DNA from: Hahella sp. CCB-MM4
GTDB lineage: Bacteria > Pseudomonadota > Gammaproteobacteria > Pseudomonadales > Oleiphilaceae
Assembly (NCBI RefSeq): GCF_002260525.1
Contig: NZ_MRYI01000002.1
Location: 1-64,000 of the forward strand
Direction of reading: 5' to 3'
Length of the DNA stretch: 64,000 nt
Shown here piece after piece: positions 1 through 8,315 of this stretch (positions are counted from its first letter, which is position 1; every line of letters begins with the position of its first letter). The notes beneath the pieces are model-generated. The model was not told the origin of the DNA and ran no database searches. It saw only the letters and a program-made list of their open reading frames with translations. Made by a program: the position numbers and the translations under genes.

Positions 1-56
1 CGGGTTTTACGCTTCTTATTCTGGTATTCGGCTTCGGAGAAGGTCATCTGTTCCAT
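1..56 (-). CDS. IS5-family transposase, N-terminal fragment (runs off the left edge)
   Basis: The minus strand from an ATG at 56 reads MEQMTFSEAEYQNKKRKTR, which is the typical opening of IS5-group DDE transposases. A Shine-Dalgarno-like AGGAA lies about 8 bases upstream. Only 18 codons are inside the window, so neither the catalytic residues nor the integrity of the gene can be judged. The start of the protein lies close to the end of the element at about 123, as is usual for IS5. The family call rests on recognition of this N-terminus alone. Confidence 0.8.
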   Translation of the reverse strand, partial: MEQMTFSEAEYQNKKRKT

Positions 57-123
57 GGAAAGTATTCCTGATGAGTTAGCTTGGCCGTATTATGACTGAT
101 TTGGGGAGTTATTCAGAGTCTCC
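1..123 (-). mobile_element. One end of an IS5-family insertion sequence
   Basis: The transposase start is followed outward by about 67 non-coding bases ending near 123. The next four bases, 124-127, are CTAG, which fits the YTAR target duplicated by IS5-family elements. From 126 onward the plus-strand frame reads as dGTPase homology, while before it the frame runs into a TGA at 93. The boundary is therefore inferred from the break in homology plus the target motif. The other copy of the target and the second inverted repeat lie outside the window. Confidence 0.6.
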
Positions 124-200
124 CTAGAAAATACCCCACCACTAGTAGAGCTGCAGATAGTGACCGAGCAAGAGTATTATTCTCGGCTCCTTTTCGTCGT

Positions 201-1529
201 TTGCAAGAAAAAGCACAAGTGTTTGCACTCGAAGATAATGCCGCAGTGAGATCTAGACTTACCCACTCTTTAGAAGTGGCTCACATAGGAAGATATTTAA
301 CACAAGAGGTTTTAGAGAAAGCCAAGGATAGTAATCTTAAGAGGATAGGTATCAAAAATGATGATGACGCTGAAGCTGCCACAACTATTGTTGAAGTGGC
401 TTGTATGCTACATGACATTGGCAACCCTCCCTTTGGCCATTTTGGTGAAAAGGTAATTAGGCATTGGTTTGAGAACAATAAGAAAGAGTTCCAAAAACCT
501 TTAATGTCTGGAAGTGTCGATACAAATAAAGAGCTTGAGTTTACTAAACTATATCAAGATTTCTCTCAGTTCGATGGGAATCCACAGGGGTTTAGAATAG
601 TCTCAAAACTACAATGGAATCATGATGAGAATGGATTAAACCTAACAGCCTCCCAACTAGCCTCACTTTTAAAGTATGATTGTTCACCTGAAGGTATTGA
701 CTGTAAAGCACCCTCTAAGAAGAAAGCAGGATATTTTTTTTCTGACGAGCATGTCATCGCGTCAGTCTGGGATCGTCTTAAAATGAAGCATATTAGACAT
801 CCGCTATCATATCTTATGGAGGCTGCGGACGATTTAGCATATTGTCTGAGCGATATAGAAGATGGATTAGAAAAGGGACTATTAACTGGCCTCAATATAT
901 ATAATGAATTAGCCTCATCCGGCTCCTCAATAATCAAAGAAATATCTAAAGAACTATCCTACACGAACAGCATCAAAGAGAATAAACTTCACGATTTGCA
1001 GACCTTCTTGAAAATTAGAACCAAAGTAATTAACAGCTTAGTTTCTATACTTTCCGATAGGTTCATTGACAACATCCCAAGCATTATCAAGAATAGTACC
1101 TCTTCACTCGTCGAACTGTCTTATGAGTCAAAAGAAGTTTTAAGTGTATTTCGAACGCTTGCCAATAGACATCTTTACAACTCTAGAGCAGTAAGAGAAA
1201 ATGAAATTATCGCAAACAGAGTTATAACTGGTTTGTTAGATGCATTTAAGCCATTACTGATCTGTGACAAAGATAGATTCAATGACATACGAAGCTTGAA
1301 TTCTGAGGACAAAAAAGGTAATTCTATATCAGTGGAACAAGCTCTTTATAAACAGTTTAGTTCGAAATACATAAGAGTTTACGACAGTGATACCAATAAT
1401 GAAAGCAATCGTGACATCACCCCCTGTGTAAGAGAGTGGATGGCAAGGGCTCATTTAATAATAGATCAAATAAGTGGAATGACTGATGGGCATGCTTTAA
1501 AAAGATTTCGACTAATATGTTCACCTTAA
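201..1529 (+). CDS. dgt: dGTPase-like HD-domain triphosphohydrolase, 5' end interrupted by an IS element
   Basis: Members of this family cleave dGTP (and other dNTPs) to nucleoside and triphosphate. Numbered from the TTG at 201, the HD-domain metal site is visible: H22 in RLTHSLEVAHIGR and H71-D72 in CMLHDIGNPPFGHFGE. Homology extends upstream of this TTG: the frame from 126 reads TTSRAADSDRARVLFSAPFR, a conserved Dgt segment. Further upstream is IS5-type sequence, with a TGA at 93 and no ATG or GTG in frame. The natural start has thus probably been lost to the insertion. The gene may be dead, or expressed from a CTG/ATT/TTG start using an outward promoter of the IS. It is AT-rich compared with the rest of the window, suggesting transfer. 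A primase-like gene follows 26 bases downstream. dGTPases of this family are known as housekeeping enzymes and as anti-phage dNTP-depleting proteins. Confidence 0.85.
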   Translation: MQEKAQVFALEDNAAVRSRLTHSLEVAHIGRYLTQEVLEKAKDSNLKRIGIKNDDDAEAATTIVEVACMLHDIGNPPFGHFGEKVIRHWFENNKKEFQKPLMSGSVDTNKELEFTKLYQDFSQFDGNPQGFRIVSKLQWNHDENGLNLTASQLASLLKYDCSPEGIDCKAPSKKKAGYFFSDEHVIASVWDRLKMKHIRHPLSYLMEAADDLAYCLSDIEDGLEKGLLTGLNIYNELASSGSSIIKEISKELSYTNSIKENKLHDLQTFLKIRTKVINSLVSILSDRFIDNIPSIIKNSTSSLVELSYESKEVLSVFRTLANRHLYNSRAVRENEIIANRVITGLLDAFKPLLICDKDRFNDIRSLNSEDKKGNSISVEQALYKQFSSKYIRVYDSDTNNESNRDITPCVREWMARAHLIIDQISGMTDGHALKRFRLICSP

Positions 1530-1555
1530 ATGTCAGCGCTATTAAGTGAGACTTT

Positions 1556-2149
1556 ATGATCAATAACCTTAAAACATTCAGACACCCTATAAAATTCATA
1601 CAAGAAATGGATTGTTTAAAAAAATTGATAAACCCTACCCTATATTACAGCATATATTCATATATCCCTCAGTCAATATCTGAAATAAGGTTTGAATCAA
1701 CTATAAGTCTTTCTAATTTGACAGATCACTGGTTAAACAACACCCTTTCTACTCTTGAGAATAACAGGGAGCTTTCATTTCATTCAAAGGTAACTTCAGA
1801 GGATGTGACTTACCATATACCGATGATTGATCTTGGCGGAAGATCTGATGAAATTAAAAACTTACCAGTGTTGGGAGATTTATGTGAATACTGGAATATT
1901 AACTTCAGCGTCTACTCTAGCGGCAGATCCTATCACTGTTATGGAGATCGATTAATTAGTGAAACAGACTGGGTGAAGTTCATGGGGTCCCTATTACTTC
2001 TAAATATCCCAGGAAAGAATAAGATAATTGATAATAGATGGGTTGGGCATCGATTAATTGGAGGTTATTCCGCACTGCGCTGGAGTAATAATACAAACCA
2101 TTATAAAAAGTACCCTATATTATTAGGTAAAATGAGTGATCTCGTTTAA
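1556..2149 (+). CDS. Small archaeo-eukaryotic primase-like protein (AEP fold, tentative)
   Basis: This 197-residue, AT-rich protein follows the dGTPase-like gene at short distance on the same strand. Its motifs resemble those of archaeo-eukaryotic primases: an acidic motif MIDLGG with D92, the motif SGRSYH at 122-127 resembling the S-x-H nucleotide-binding motif, and a later basic stretch RWVGHRLIGGYSALRWSNN resembling the conserved R-x-x-G-S-x-N region. If correct, it would bind or polymerise nucleotides, which fits its neighbour, a dNTP hydrolase. There is no helicase or zinc domain, and the protein is short, so it may act as a nucleotide sensor instead of a full primase. The motifs are seen; the fold assignment is inference. 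Confidence 0.55.
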   Translation: MINNLKTFRHPIKFIQEMDCLKKLINPTLYYSIYSYIPQSISEIRFESTISLSNLTDHWLNNTLSTLENNRELSFHSKVTSEDVTYHIPMIDLGGRSDEIKNLPVLGDLCEYWNINFSVYSSGRSYHCYGDRLISETDWVKFMGSLLLLNIPGKNKIIDNRWVGHRLIGGYSALRWSNNTNHYKKYPILLGKMSDLV

Positions 2150-2213
2150 AGTTCAATCAATTAAATTTTTATTTATCTGGCCAGTCTAGGTATGGAATTT
2201 TGGATATCAATTG

Positions 2214-2566
2214 CTATCCACCACGATCGATCATCACCTCAAGCCTCCCTCTCCCCTTAAGAAGCTCAATCCCCGATTCAATCCGCCCCAACCGAACCAG
2301 TCCTCTTGAGAACCCAAATTCGCGATAGATCATGGCCAGATTGCCCCAAGGAGCATAGTAGGTGATATCGCTGATAGTTGGATCATGCCTTCCGGTGCGT
2401 CTTCGGTGGATAGGCGTTTTGGCAAGTCGCTGATCTTTTCAGTTTTGTTGTAGTCTTTCAGTGTCAATGTGATCGGAAGCAGTCATGCGAAATCCCTGGT
2501 TGTGGCACTGTTATCCAGGGTTGAGGTTATTTGCTTGCCATTAAAGGTAATGAGAGTCCTAGCCAT
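2214..2566 (-). pseudogene. Decayed cyclophilin-like fold protein gene
   Basis: Read on the minus strand from the ATG at 2566, the peptide starts MARTLITFNGKQITSTLDN and continues to RDFA, then hits an in-frame TGA. The same frame continues as LLPITLTLKDYNKTEKISDL. A frameshift near the codons for PEG then moves the remaining homology to another frame, ISDITYYAPWGNLAMIYREF, ending at a TAG at 2214-2216. This layout is that of the small bacterial cyclophilin-like domain proteins (about 115 residues). Two independent lesions indicate a dead gene. An upstream open frame to 2737 may hold a lost leader. Nothing else is recognisable between 2150 and 2781. Confidence 0.7.
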
Positions 2567-2781
2567 GCTAGCGGCTGCCTGTTTGGCACACCACCAAAGC
2601 GGGATATTGAGAAATTGCGACGCCAGGCTAAAGCCCAAAAATTGCACACCCACCATTCCTGACCTATAACTAATGGCATTCGATGGATGAGCCTCCTGAC
2701 CTTTAAACAGGAAGCTCTGAAAGCAAAAGCGCCTCAAGGATGTAGCAGAGGCGTCTTAAGGGACATTCCAAGGAGGGCGCC

Positions 2782-4299
2782 ATGCCGAAGAACAAGATTC
2801 TGTGGCTTATTTGCACACTTGTTTTTGCATTTCCCGTCAGTGCCAAAGTGGTGAATATCACTCTGGTGCAAGCCAACGATGTTTATGAGATGACGCCTGT
2901 CAACGGCGGCCGCTATGGCGGGCTGGCCCGGCTGCAGACGTTGATCAAACAACTCAAAAGTGAAAACCCCAATACCTACACCCTGCTTGCCGGGGATCTG
3001 CTGAGCCCTTCCGCCATCGGAACCGCCAAGGTGAATGGTGAGCGTCTGAACGGCAAGCAGATGGTGGCGACGTTCAATGCCATGGGGTGGGATTTCATGA
3101 CCTTTGGCAATCATGAGTTCGACAATGGTCGGGAGGCGTTGGTCGATAGTCTCAAGCAAGCCCAATTCAAGGTGTTTTCCAGTAACGTACTGGATACTAC
3201 CACTGGCTTGCCCTTCAAGAATACTTCCGAGACTGTGATCTTTGAGGTTGAAGGAATCAAGATCGGAATGGTCGGCATTACGTTGCGTTCATTGGCCAAG
3301 GATTTCGTCACCATTAACGACCCGATGAGCACCGCGCAAAAAGCCGCGACTCAACTGAAGGAAAAAGGCAGTGTTGATGTGCTGATCATGCTGACACATC
3401 AGGATCTGCAGGAGGATGTTCACTTTGCCGAACAAATCCCGGAAATCGACCTGATTTTAGGAGGGCATGAACATGAAAATGCCTACCTGCGCAGGGGCGC
3501 TAACTTCACTCCCATCGCCAAAGCTGATGCCAATGCCCGCTCTGTCTATATTCATAATCTTGCCTATGATACCCGGGCAAAATCCCTCACGATTGATTCC
3601 CATCTGCAGATTATCGACTCCCGTTTCCAGGAAGACCCTGCGGTCAAAAAGGTGGTCAGTGCGTGGGTCAATAAAGCCTTTGAAGCCTTCCGTGAAGACG
3701 GTTTTGAGCCGGAACAATTGGTAGCCGTCACAGACGTACCATTGGACGGACTGGAAGCCAATGTTCGCGGCGGCGATACCCATCTGACCTCGCTGGTGGC
3801 GGAGAGTGCTTTGTCTGCTTATCCGGGCTCCGACCTGTCACTGCTCAATGCAGGCAGTATTCGCATTGACGATATTCTGCCGCCGGGCGATGTGACCCAA
3901 TACGATGTGATCCGGATATTGCCTTTCGGTGGGGAGTACTCCCAGGTCAGCATGCCTGGGGATATCCTGGAGAAAGCTTTGGATGCAGGCGACCAGAACA
4001 GAGGAAAAGGCGGATTCCTGCACCACGCCAATGTGGAGAAAGGTAAGTCCGGATGGACAGTGAAAGGCATCCCTCTTGACCCTAAAGCCAATTATGCGGT
4101 TTCGATCGCATCTTTCCTGATTGAGCGGGGAGATACCGGACTGGAGTTCCTGGTGGACAACCCGCGTATCAAGAACCTCAGTGGAGGTTTAGTGGATTCG
4201 CGCTTCGCCTTGATCGATGAACTGCAATCTACCTACCCAGAGACCTCGACCGACGTATCGGCCACCTCAGTGACCTCAGATTACAACTACGCCGAGTAG
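2782..4299 (+). CDS. Periplasmic 5'-nucleotidase / metallophosphoesterase (UshA-like)
   Basis: This 505-residue protein has a signal peptide (cleavage after VSAK, about residue 22) and an N-terminal calcineurin-like metallophosphatase domain. Metal-ligand motifs are ANDVYE, AGDLLSPS, FGNHEFDNG, LTHQD and LGGHEHE. The C-terminal half is a 5'-nucleotidase domain, with LLNAGSIRIDDILPPGDVT and ILPFGGE as the nucleotide-binding part. It would hydrolyse nucleotides (or UDP-sugars) in the periplasm and release nucleosides and phosphate. The first metal motif has DVYE instead of the more usual D-x-H, which may alter metal binding. A strong Shine-Dalgarno (AAGGAGGG) precedes the ATG. The gene heads a co-oriented group with the glycyl-radical fusion gene 51 bases downstream and a secreted nuclease after that. 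Confidence 0.88.
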   Translation: MPKNKILWLICTLVFAFPVSAKVVNITLVQANDVYEMTPVNGGRYGGLARLQTLIKQLKSENPNTYTLLAGDLLSPSAIGTAKVNGERLNGKQMVATFNAMGWDFMTFGNHEFDNGREALVDSLKQAQFKVFSSNVLDTTTGLPFKNTSETVIFEVEGIKIGMVGITLRSLAKDFVTINDPMSTAQKAATQLKEKGSVDVLIMLTHQDLQEDVHFAEQIPEIDLILGGHEHENAYLRRGANFTPIAKADANARSVYIHNLAYDTRAKSLTIDSHLQIIDSRFQEDPAVKKVVSAWVNKAFEAFREDGFEPEQLVAVTDVPLDGLEANVRGGDTHLTSLVAESALSAYPGSDLSLLNAGSIRIDDILPPGDVTQYDVIRILPFGGEYSQVSMPGDILEKALDAGDQNRGKGGFLHHANVEKGKSGWTVKGIPLDPKANYAVSIASFLIERGDTGLEFLVDNPRIKNLSGGLVDSRFALIDELQSTYPETSTDVSATSVTSDYNYAE

Positions 4300-4350
4300 A
4301 CCTGCTGCAGTCCGGCATCCCCAGGCCCCTAACTCCCAAGGAGACTGATC

Positions 4351-7300
4351 ATGGATAAGAAACTCAGCCTGAATCCTGCCACCTTTGCAGAGGCGTCCCC
4401 TGAGCAGCGTCAGTTGGATATCTGGCGATATGTCCAGCGCGGCCTGGTCTATCCGGCACCGCATGCAATCTTTGCCACTTACTGGCTGAAACGGGATAGC
4501 CTCACCCGGCAGGAACTCACCTTCATCATGGCTGAGCTTCGTCATACCATTCATAACAGTCCCACTCTGGGAAGCTGTCACTCATCAGCGGTAGTCGGCA
4601 CCAGCTTTCCACTATGGAAGCAGTTCTGCCTGGATGATGACCTGCCCATTCCCGAGGGGATGAAACTCCAGTTTCCCAGCGAAGGAGATCCGAATACCTC
4701 CACGGTTTTCGAGCGTTCTTCCGGATCCTTTGAGAATCTCCATGGCGACCTCTGGTTTCATATCAAGAGTGATAAACCTGAAGCCTGTGAAATGATTCAG
4801 CAGTTGACCACCAAACTCCTTGGCACGCGGGTCACGGACATGGTGGCTCAGCCAGCGGCCTCAAAATCAGACCAGGAAGACGGCAAAAACGGCAAGGTGC
4901 TGGGCTGCCGTTTTTCGGAAAACCTCAATAATCCCGCCGACCCGATCACCATTTCCAAACACTCCATCACCGGTGCAGAAGATATTGATCACTTGGGCTC
5001 TTCCTATGTACTGGCTCAACGCTTCCTAATCAATTGGGACCAGATCAAAGCGATGAGCGAGGATCAGATCGAAGACCTGATCGGCCGTAAAACCGATGAC
5101 ACCATCATCCCCAACCGGGATACTCGATCCCATATCAAGTCGGCCCGTCTGGAAGACGAACAGGGAAATACGACCCCTATACTCAGGTTGGGCCTTCCTT
5201 TCGGTAAGGCCGCACTGTTCAGTAGCGACAAGACGGCACCCAAGGGAACCACCGCCTCCGATGAGCGGGGAATCTATTTTGCCGGCTTTGCCAAATCCGC
5301 GCCCATTCTGGAAAACATCATGAACAACCAGATCGGACCGGTCCCGGGTTTTATGAACGATCGCCTGTTCAACAACCTGAAATCCGATCTTGGGGGGCTC
5401 TTTTATGTTCCCTCCATCAAAGACCTCGCCCTGGATGTGGAACCCAAATACGACAATGATTTCAGCTGCCTTGAAGACGGCGATTGGAGCCATTTTCCGG
5501 GCGTGGACTGGTCACGGCTGGACCGCCATTTCGATAAAGCTTCCGGCAACGGCCTGATGTTCTACAACCACAAGAATTATCTATACCGCATGTCGACGCT
5601 TCCGGATGAAGACAAAGGCACTCTGCATCCTCCTACGACCCGGATTCTCAGCCTGCTGGAAAACAGCTTTTCGCGCTGGCAGGACAATTGGTACGTGGAC
5701 CGCAAGCAACAGGAGATCAAGGGCGATCTCCAGTTCTACATGAATCAATATCGGGGGGAAGATAAACCCGTCGATGTCATGAGTGAGTCCATCATGGTCC
5801 GCAAAGGTTGGGCGACCCGGCTGACCCTGCATTTACTGGCATCCCAGGAATACGGTTTTCGCGGACGCCGGATACGCCTTCCCGATGGGACCCTGGTGCC
5901 TTATGCGGGCCAGGAACTCACCGACAATACCGAGATCATCAACGGTGCGGACACCTATCGTATCCAGCCCGAGGAAATTATCGTCGGTGCCATGCCGAAT
6001 CTCTCTCTGGGTGAAGGCCGTTATGTGATGCGCTACCTGACTGACACGGAGCGTATGGACGGCTTCCTGCAGAATCTGAGCGAAGCGTCTGGCGTTGGCC
6101 ACGTTATCCCGGATTATGAGTTGCTGCTGGAAAAAGGGCTGGGGGCCCTGATTCAGGACCTGAAGGTACGGCAGCAAAGTACAGCGGATAAGGACAAACA
6201 GGAGTTCTACCAGTCTTCAATGATCTCTTTAAAAGGGGTCAGCGAGCATATGATTCGTTATGCAGATCTTGCCCGTGCCATGGCCAAGAAAATGGGGGCC
6301 AGCCAGATCTGGGAAATTACCAATCTGAAGATCATCGAAGCCCGAATGCGCAAGTTATCGATGGATCGACCAAGCAGTTTTGTGGAAGCGGTTCAACTGC
6401 TGTTTTCAGTTCACAGCTGTCTGCACCTGACCGGAGAACCCACCGCCTTGGGGCGTCTGGATCAGATTCTCCTGCCCTACTTTGAAGGGGACAGTATCAC
6501 CCAGACTGAAGCCCTCGAAATTATTGATGCTTTCTATATCAAGCTGGATGAAAAGGTCCAGCAGAACCGGATATTCATGGAAGACCATCAGCCTTTCGGC
6601 AATCTGGCCATGGGCGGCAGCTCCGGTCCCTACCCTCAGGGAGCCTCGCTTGGCCAATGGATTCAACAGATTACCGTCGGCGGTACCATCGCGGATAATG
6701 ACGACGAATCCAAACCCGCCTATAACGATCTGACCCGACTGTTTATCAGAGCCTCTGCCCATCTGCCATTGAATGCCCCCTGTCTGTCTCTGCGCACACG
6801 CAAGGACATACCCGACGATCTTTTGCAGGAAGCCGCAACGGCGATCCTCTCCGGCGGAGCTCACCCGATCCTGCTCAATGACGAATTATTGGTCCCCGGT
6901 CTTCATCACAGCGGCAACAATGTCGGTGGAGCGGATATGGAGGAGACCAGTCAAGGCAAATGGCGTTCAACCGTTGAACTCCGATCAGCCCGGAACTATG
7001 CCTGTGACGGTTGTTACGAGCCTCAGTTCCCCGGTGAGAACTGGTTCAGTCTAGGCGGATTCTCTACTCTGCAGCCCTTGGAGTGTGCTCTAAACAAAGG
7101 GAGAACATATTCGTCTGCCGGAGAGAATTATCTCACCGGACAGGTGGTGTCCTTTACCTCCAAACCGGCGGGAGCAATCAGCTCTTTTGAAGAACTGATT
7201 GCACTGTATCTAGAGCACTTCGAATGGTTGAACCGCAAAGCCATTAACGGACAGTTGATGAGCTTCGGGGCCAATACCGCTTTTTGTCCCTCTCCCCTGC

Positions 7301-8250
7301 TCTCTGTCCTGGTACATGATTGCGTGGAGCGGGGACTGGATTTTTACAGTGGCGGAGCCCGCTACAACATCTATGGCCCCTGCTATATCGCCCTTAGTTC
7401 CACCATCAATTCTCTGTACGCCATCAAGAAGATGGTGTTCGACGAACGAGACGCAGTCACCACGCTTTCGGAACTGTTCGAATGCCTCGCCTGTGATTGG
7501 GGCTATAAAATGACCGAGCCGTTTGTCAGCTCCCTTTCCGGCGAAGCCCGAATCGCCGCCAGGGCGGACCGCTTCAAACGCCTGCGAGAAATCGCCCTGT
7601 CCCTGCCCCGTTACGGCCGCGGGCATCCGGAGATTGATGCCTTGGGCGATGAGATTGTCGCCAACATCGCAGACATTGCAGTCAAAACCTTTACCCTACC
7701 GTTGCCCCAAACCCGCGCCCGGCTGGAGGATCTGGCCAGAGCCTATGGCACGGAATCACAACCCTTCGGTATCCAGATTCAACCCGGTGTCGGCACCTTT
7801 GAGAACCATGTGGAGATGGGGGCCTGGAACGGCGCCAGCGCAGATGGTCGACGCCAGGGAACCACGGTGGCCTCAGACTTGAGCCCCGCTCCCAGCCCTG
7901 CCGATCTGCCGGTCGACCATCAGGAAACGGTCTTTAAATCTTCCCTCTCAGGGTTTGCCGGGAAAGGGGCCAGGGTCATGTCGGACGGTGCGCCGACTGA
8001 CTTCAATATCCGGGAGGATTTTCCGCACACCGCTCTGGTCGACGTGTTACGGCAATTCGCGCAAGGGGAGTCTTCCAACATTCTGACTATCACCGTTTCC
8101 GATCCCCTCACCTTCAGTGAGGCAACGGACCACCCGGAAATGTATGACCTGCTAAGGGTTCGCACCGGTGGCTGGAGTAACTACTTCACGTCAGTCTTCC
8201 CGGTCATCCAACAGCAACATAGACGTCGTCCGTTATCCACTCCCGAATAG
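4351..8250 (+). CDS. DyP-type peroxidase / glycyl radical enzyme fusion protein
   Basis: This 1299-residue protein joins two normally separate enzymes. Residues ~25-360 look like a DyP-type haem peroxidase: GDLWFHI, the pocket motif RFSENLNNPAD (187-197; usual catalytic Asp replaced by E190), a candidate proximal haem ligand H261 in RSHIK, distal-type R279 in ILRLGLPFG, and GGLFYVPS. Residues ~400-1290 look like a pyruvate formate-lyase/diol-dehydratase-type glycyl radical enzyme: the active-site Cys loop ACDGCYEP (C885, C888, E890), GGARYNIYGP, and the radical loop VRTGGWSNYF with G1274, aligning with the usual RVxGY except Tyr to Trp. It has no signal peptide. A good Shine-Dalgarno (GGAG) precedes the ATG. 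No radical-SAM activase is encoded in the window, so activation must come from elsewhere or the radical may not form. The substrate is unknown. The neighbours are a periplasmic 5'-nucleotidase and an S1/P1 nuclease. Confidence 0.85.
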   Translation: MDKKLSLNPATFAEASPEQRQLDIWRYVQRGLVYPAPHAIFATYWLKRDSLTRQELTFIMAELRHTIHNSPTLGSCHSSAVVGTSFPLWKQFCLDDDLPIPEGMKLQFPSEGDPNTSTVFERSSGSFENLHGDLWFHIKSDKPEACEMIQQLTTKLLGTRVTDMVAQPAASKSDQEDGKNGKVLGCRFSENLNNPADPITISKHSITGAEDIDHLGSSYVLAQRFLINWDQIKAMSEDQIEDLIGRKTDDTIIPNRDTRSHIKSARLEDEQGNTTPILRLGLPFGKAALFSSDKTAPKGTTASDERGIYFAGFAKSAPILENIMNNQIGPVPGFMNDRLFNNLKSDLGGLFYVPSIKDLALDVEPKYDNDFSCLEDGDWSHFPGVDWSRLDRHFDKASGNGLMFYNHKNYLYRMSTLPDEDKGTLHPPTTRILSLLENSFSRWQDNWYVDRKQQEIKGDLQFYMNQYRGEDKPVDVMSESIMVRKGWATRLTLHLLASQEYGFRGRRIRLPDGTLVPYAGQELTDNTEIINGADTYRIQPEEIIVGAMPNLSLGEGRYVMRYLTDTERMDGFLQNLSEASGVGHVIPDYELLLEKGLGALIQDLKVRQQSTADKDKQEFYQSSMISLKGVSEHMIRYADLARAMAKKMGASQIWEITNLKIIEARMRKLSMDRPSSFVEAVQLLFSVHSCLHLTGEPTALGRLDQILLPYFEGDSITQTEALEIIDAFYIKLDEKVQQNRIFMEDHQPFGNLAMGGSSGPYPQGASLGQWIQQITVGGTIADNDDESKPAYNDLTRLFIRASAHLPLNAPCLSLRTRKDIPDDLLQEAATAILSGGAHPILLNDELLVPGLHHSGNNVGGADMEETSQGKWRSTVELRSARNYACDGCYEPQFPGENWFSLGGFSTLQPLECALNKGRTYSSAGENYLTGQVVSFTSKPAGAISSFEELIALYLEHFEWLNRKAINGQLMSFGANTAFCPSPLLSVLVHDCVERGLDFYSGGARYNIYGPCYIALSSTINSLYAIKKMVFDERDAVTTLSELFECLACDWGYKMTEPFVSSLSGEARIAARADRFKRLREIALSLPRYGRGHPEIDALGDEIVANIADIAVKTFTLPLPQTRARLEDLARAYGTESQPFGIQIQPGVGTFENHVEMGAWNGASADGRRQGTTVASDLSPAPSPADLPVDHQETVFKSSLSGFAGKGARVMSDGAPTDFNIREDFPHTALVDVLRQFAQGESSNILTITVSDPLTFSEATDHPEMYDLLRVRTGGWSNYFTSVFPVIQQQHRRRPLSTPE

Positions 8251-8315
8251 TGTCGCCTATTAATAGGTGAGGAATACAGATGAGGAGCACAGGAAATGAA
8301 TACAGGAGATGAGCG

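Noticed and set aside
6406-6864. Minus-strand open frame inside the glycyl radical gene
   Set aside because: Shadow of the well-supported fusion gene, with no motif of its own.
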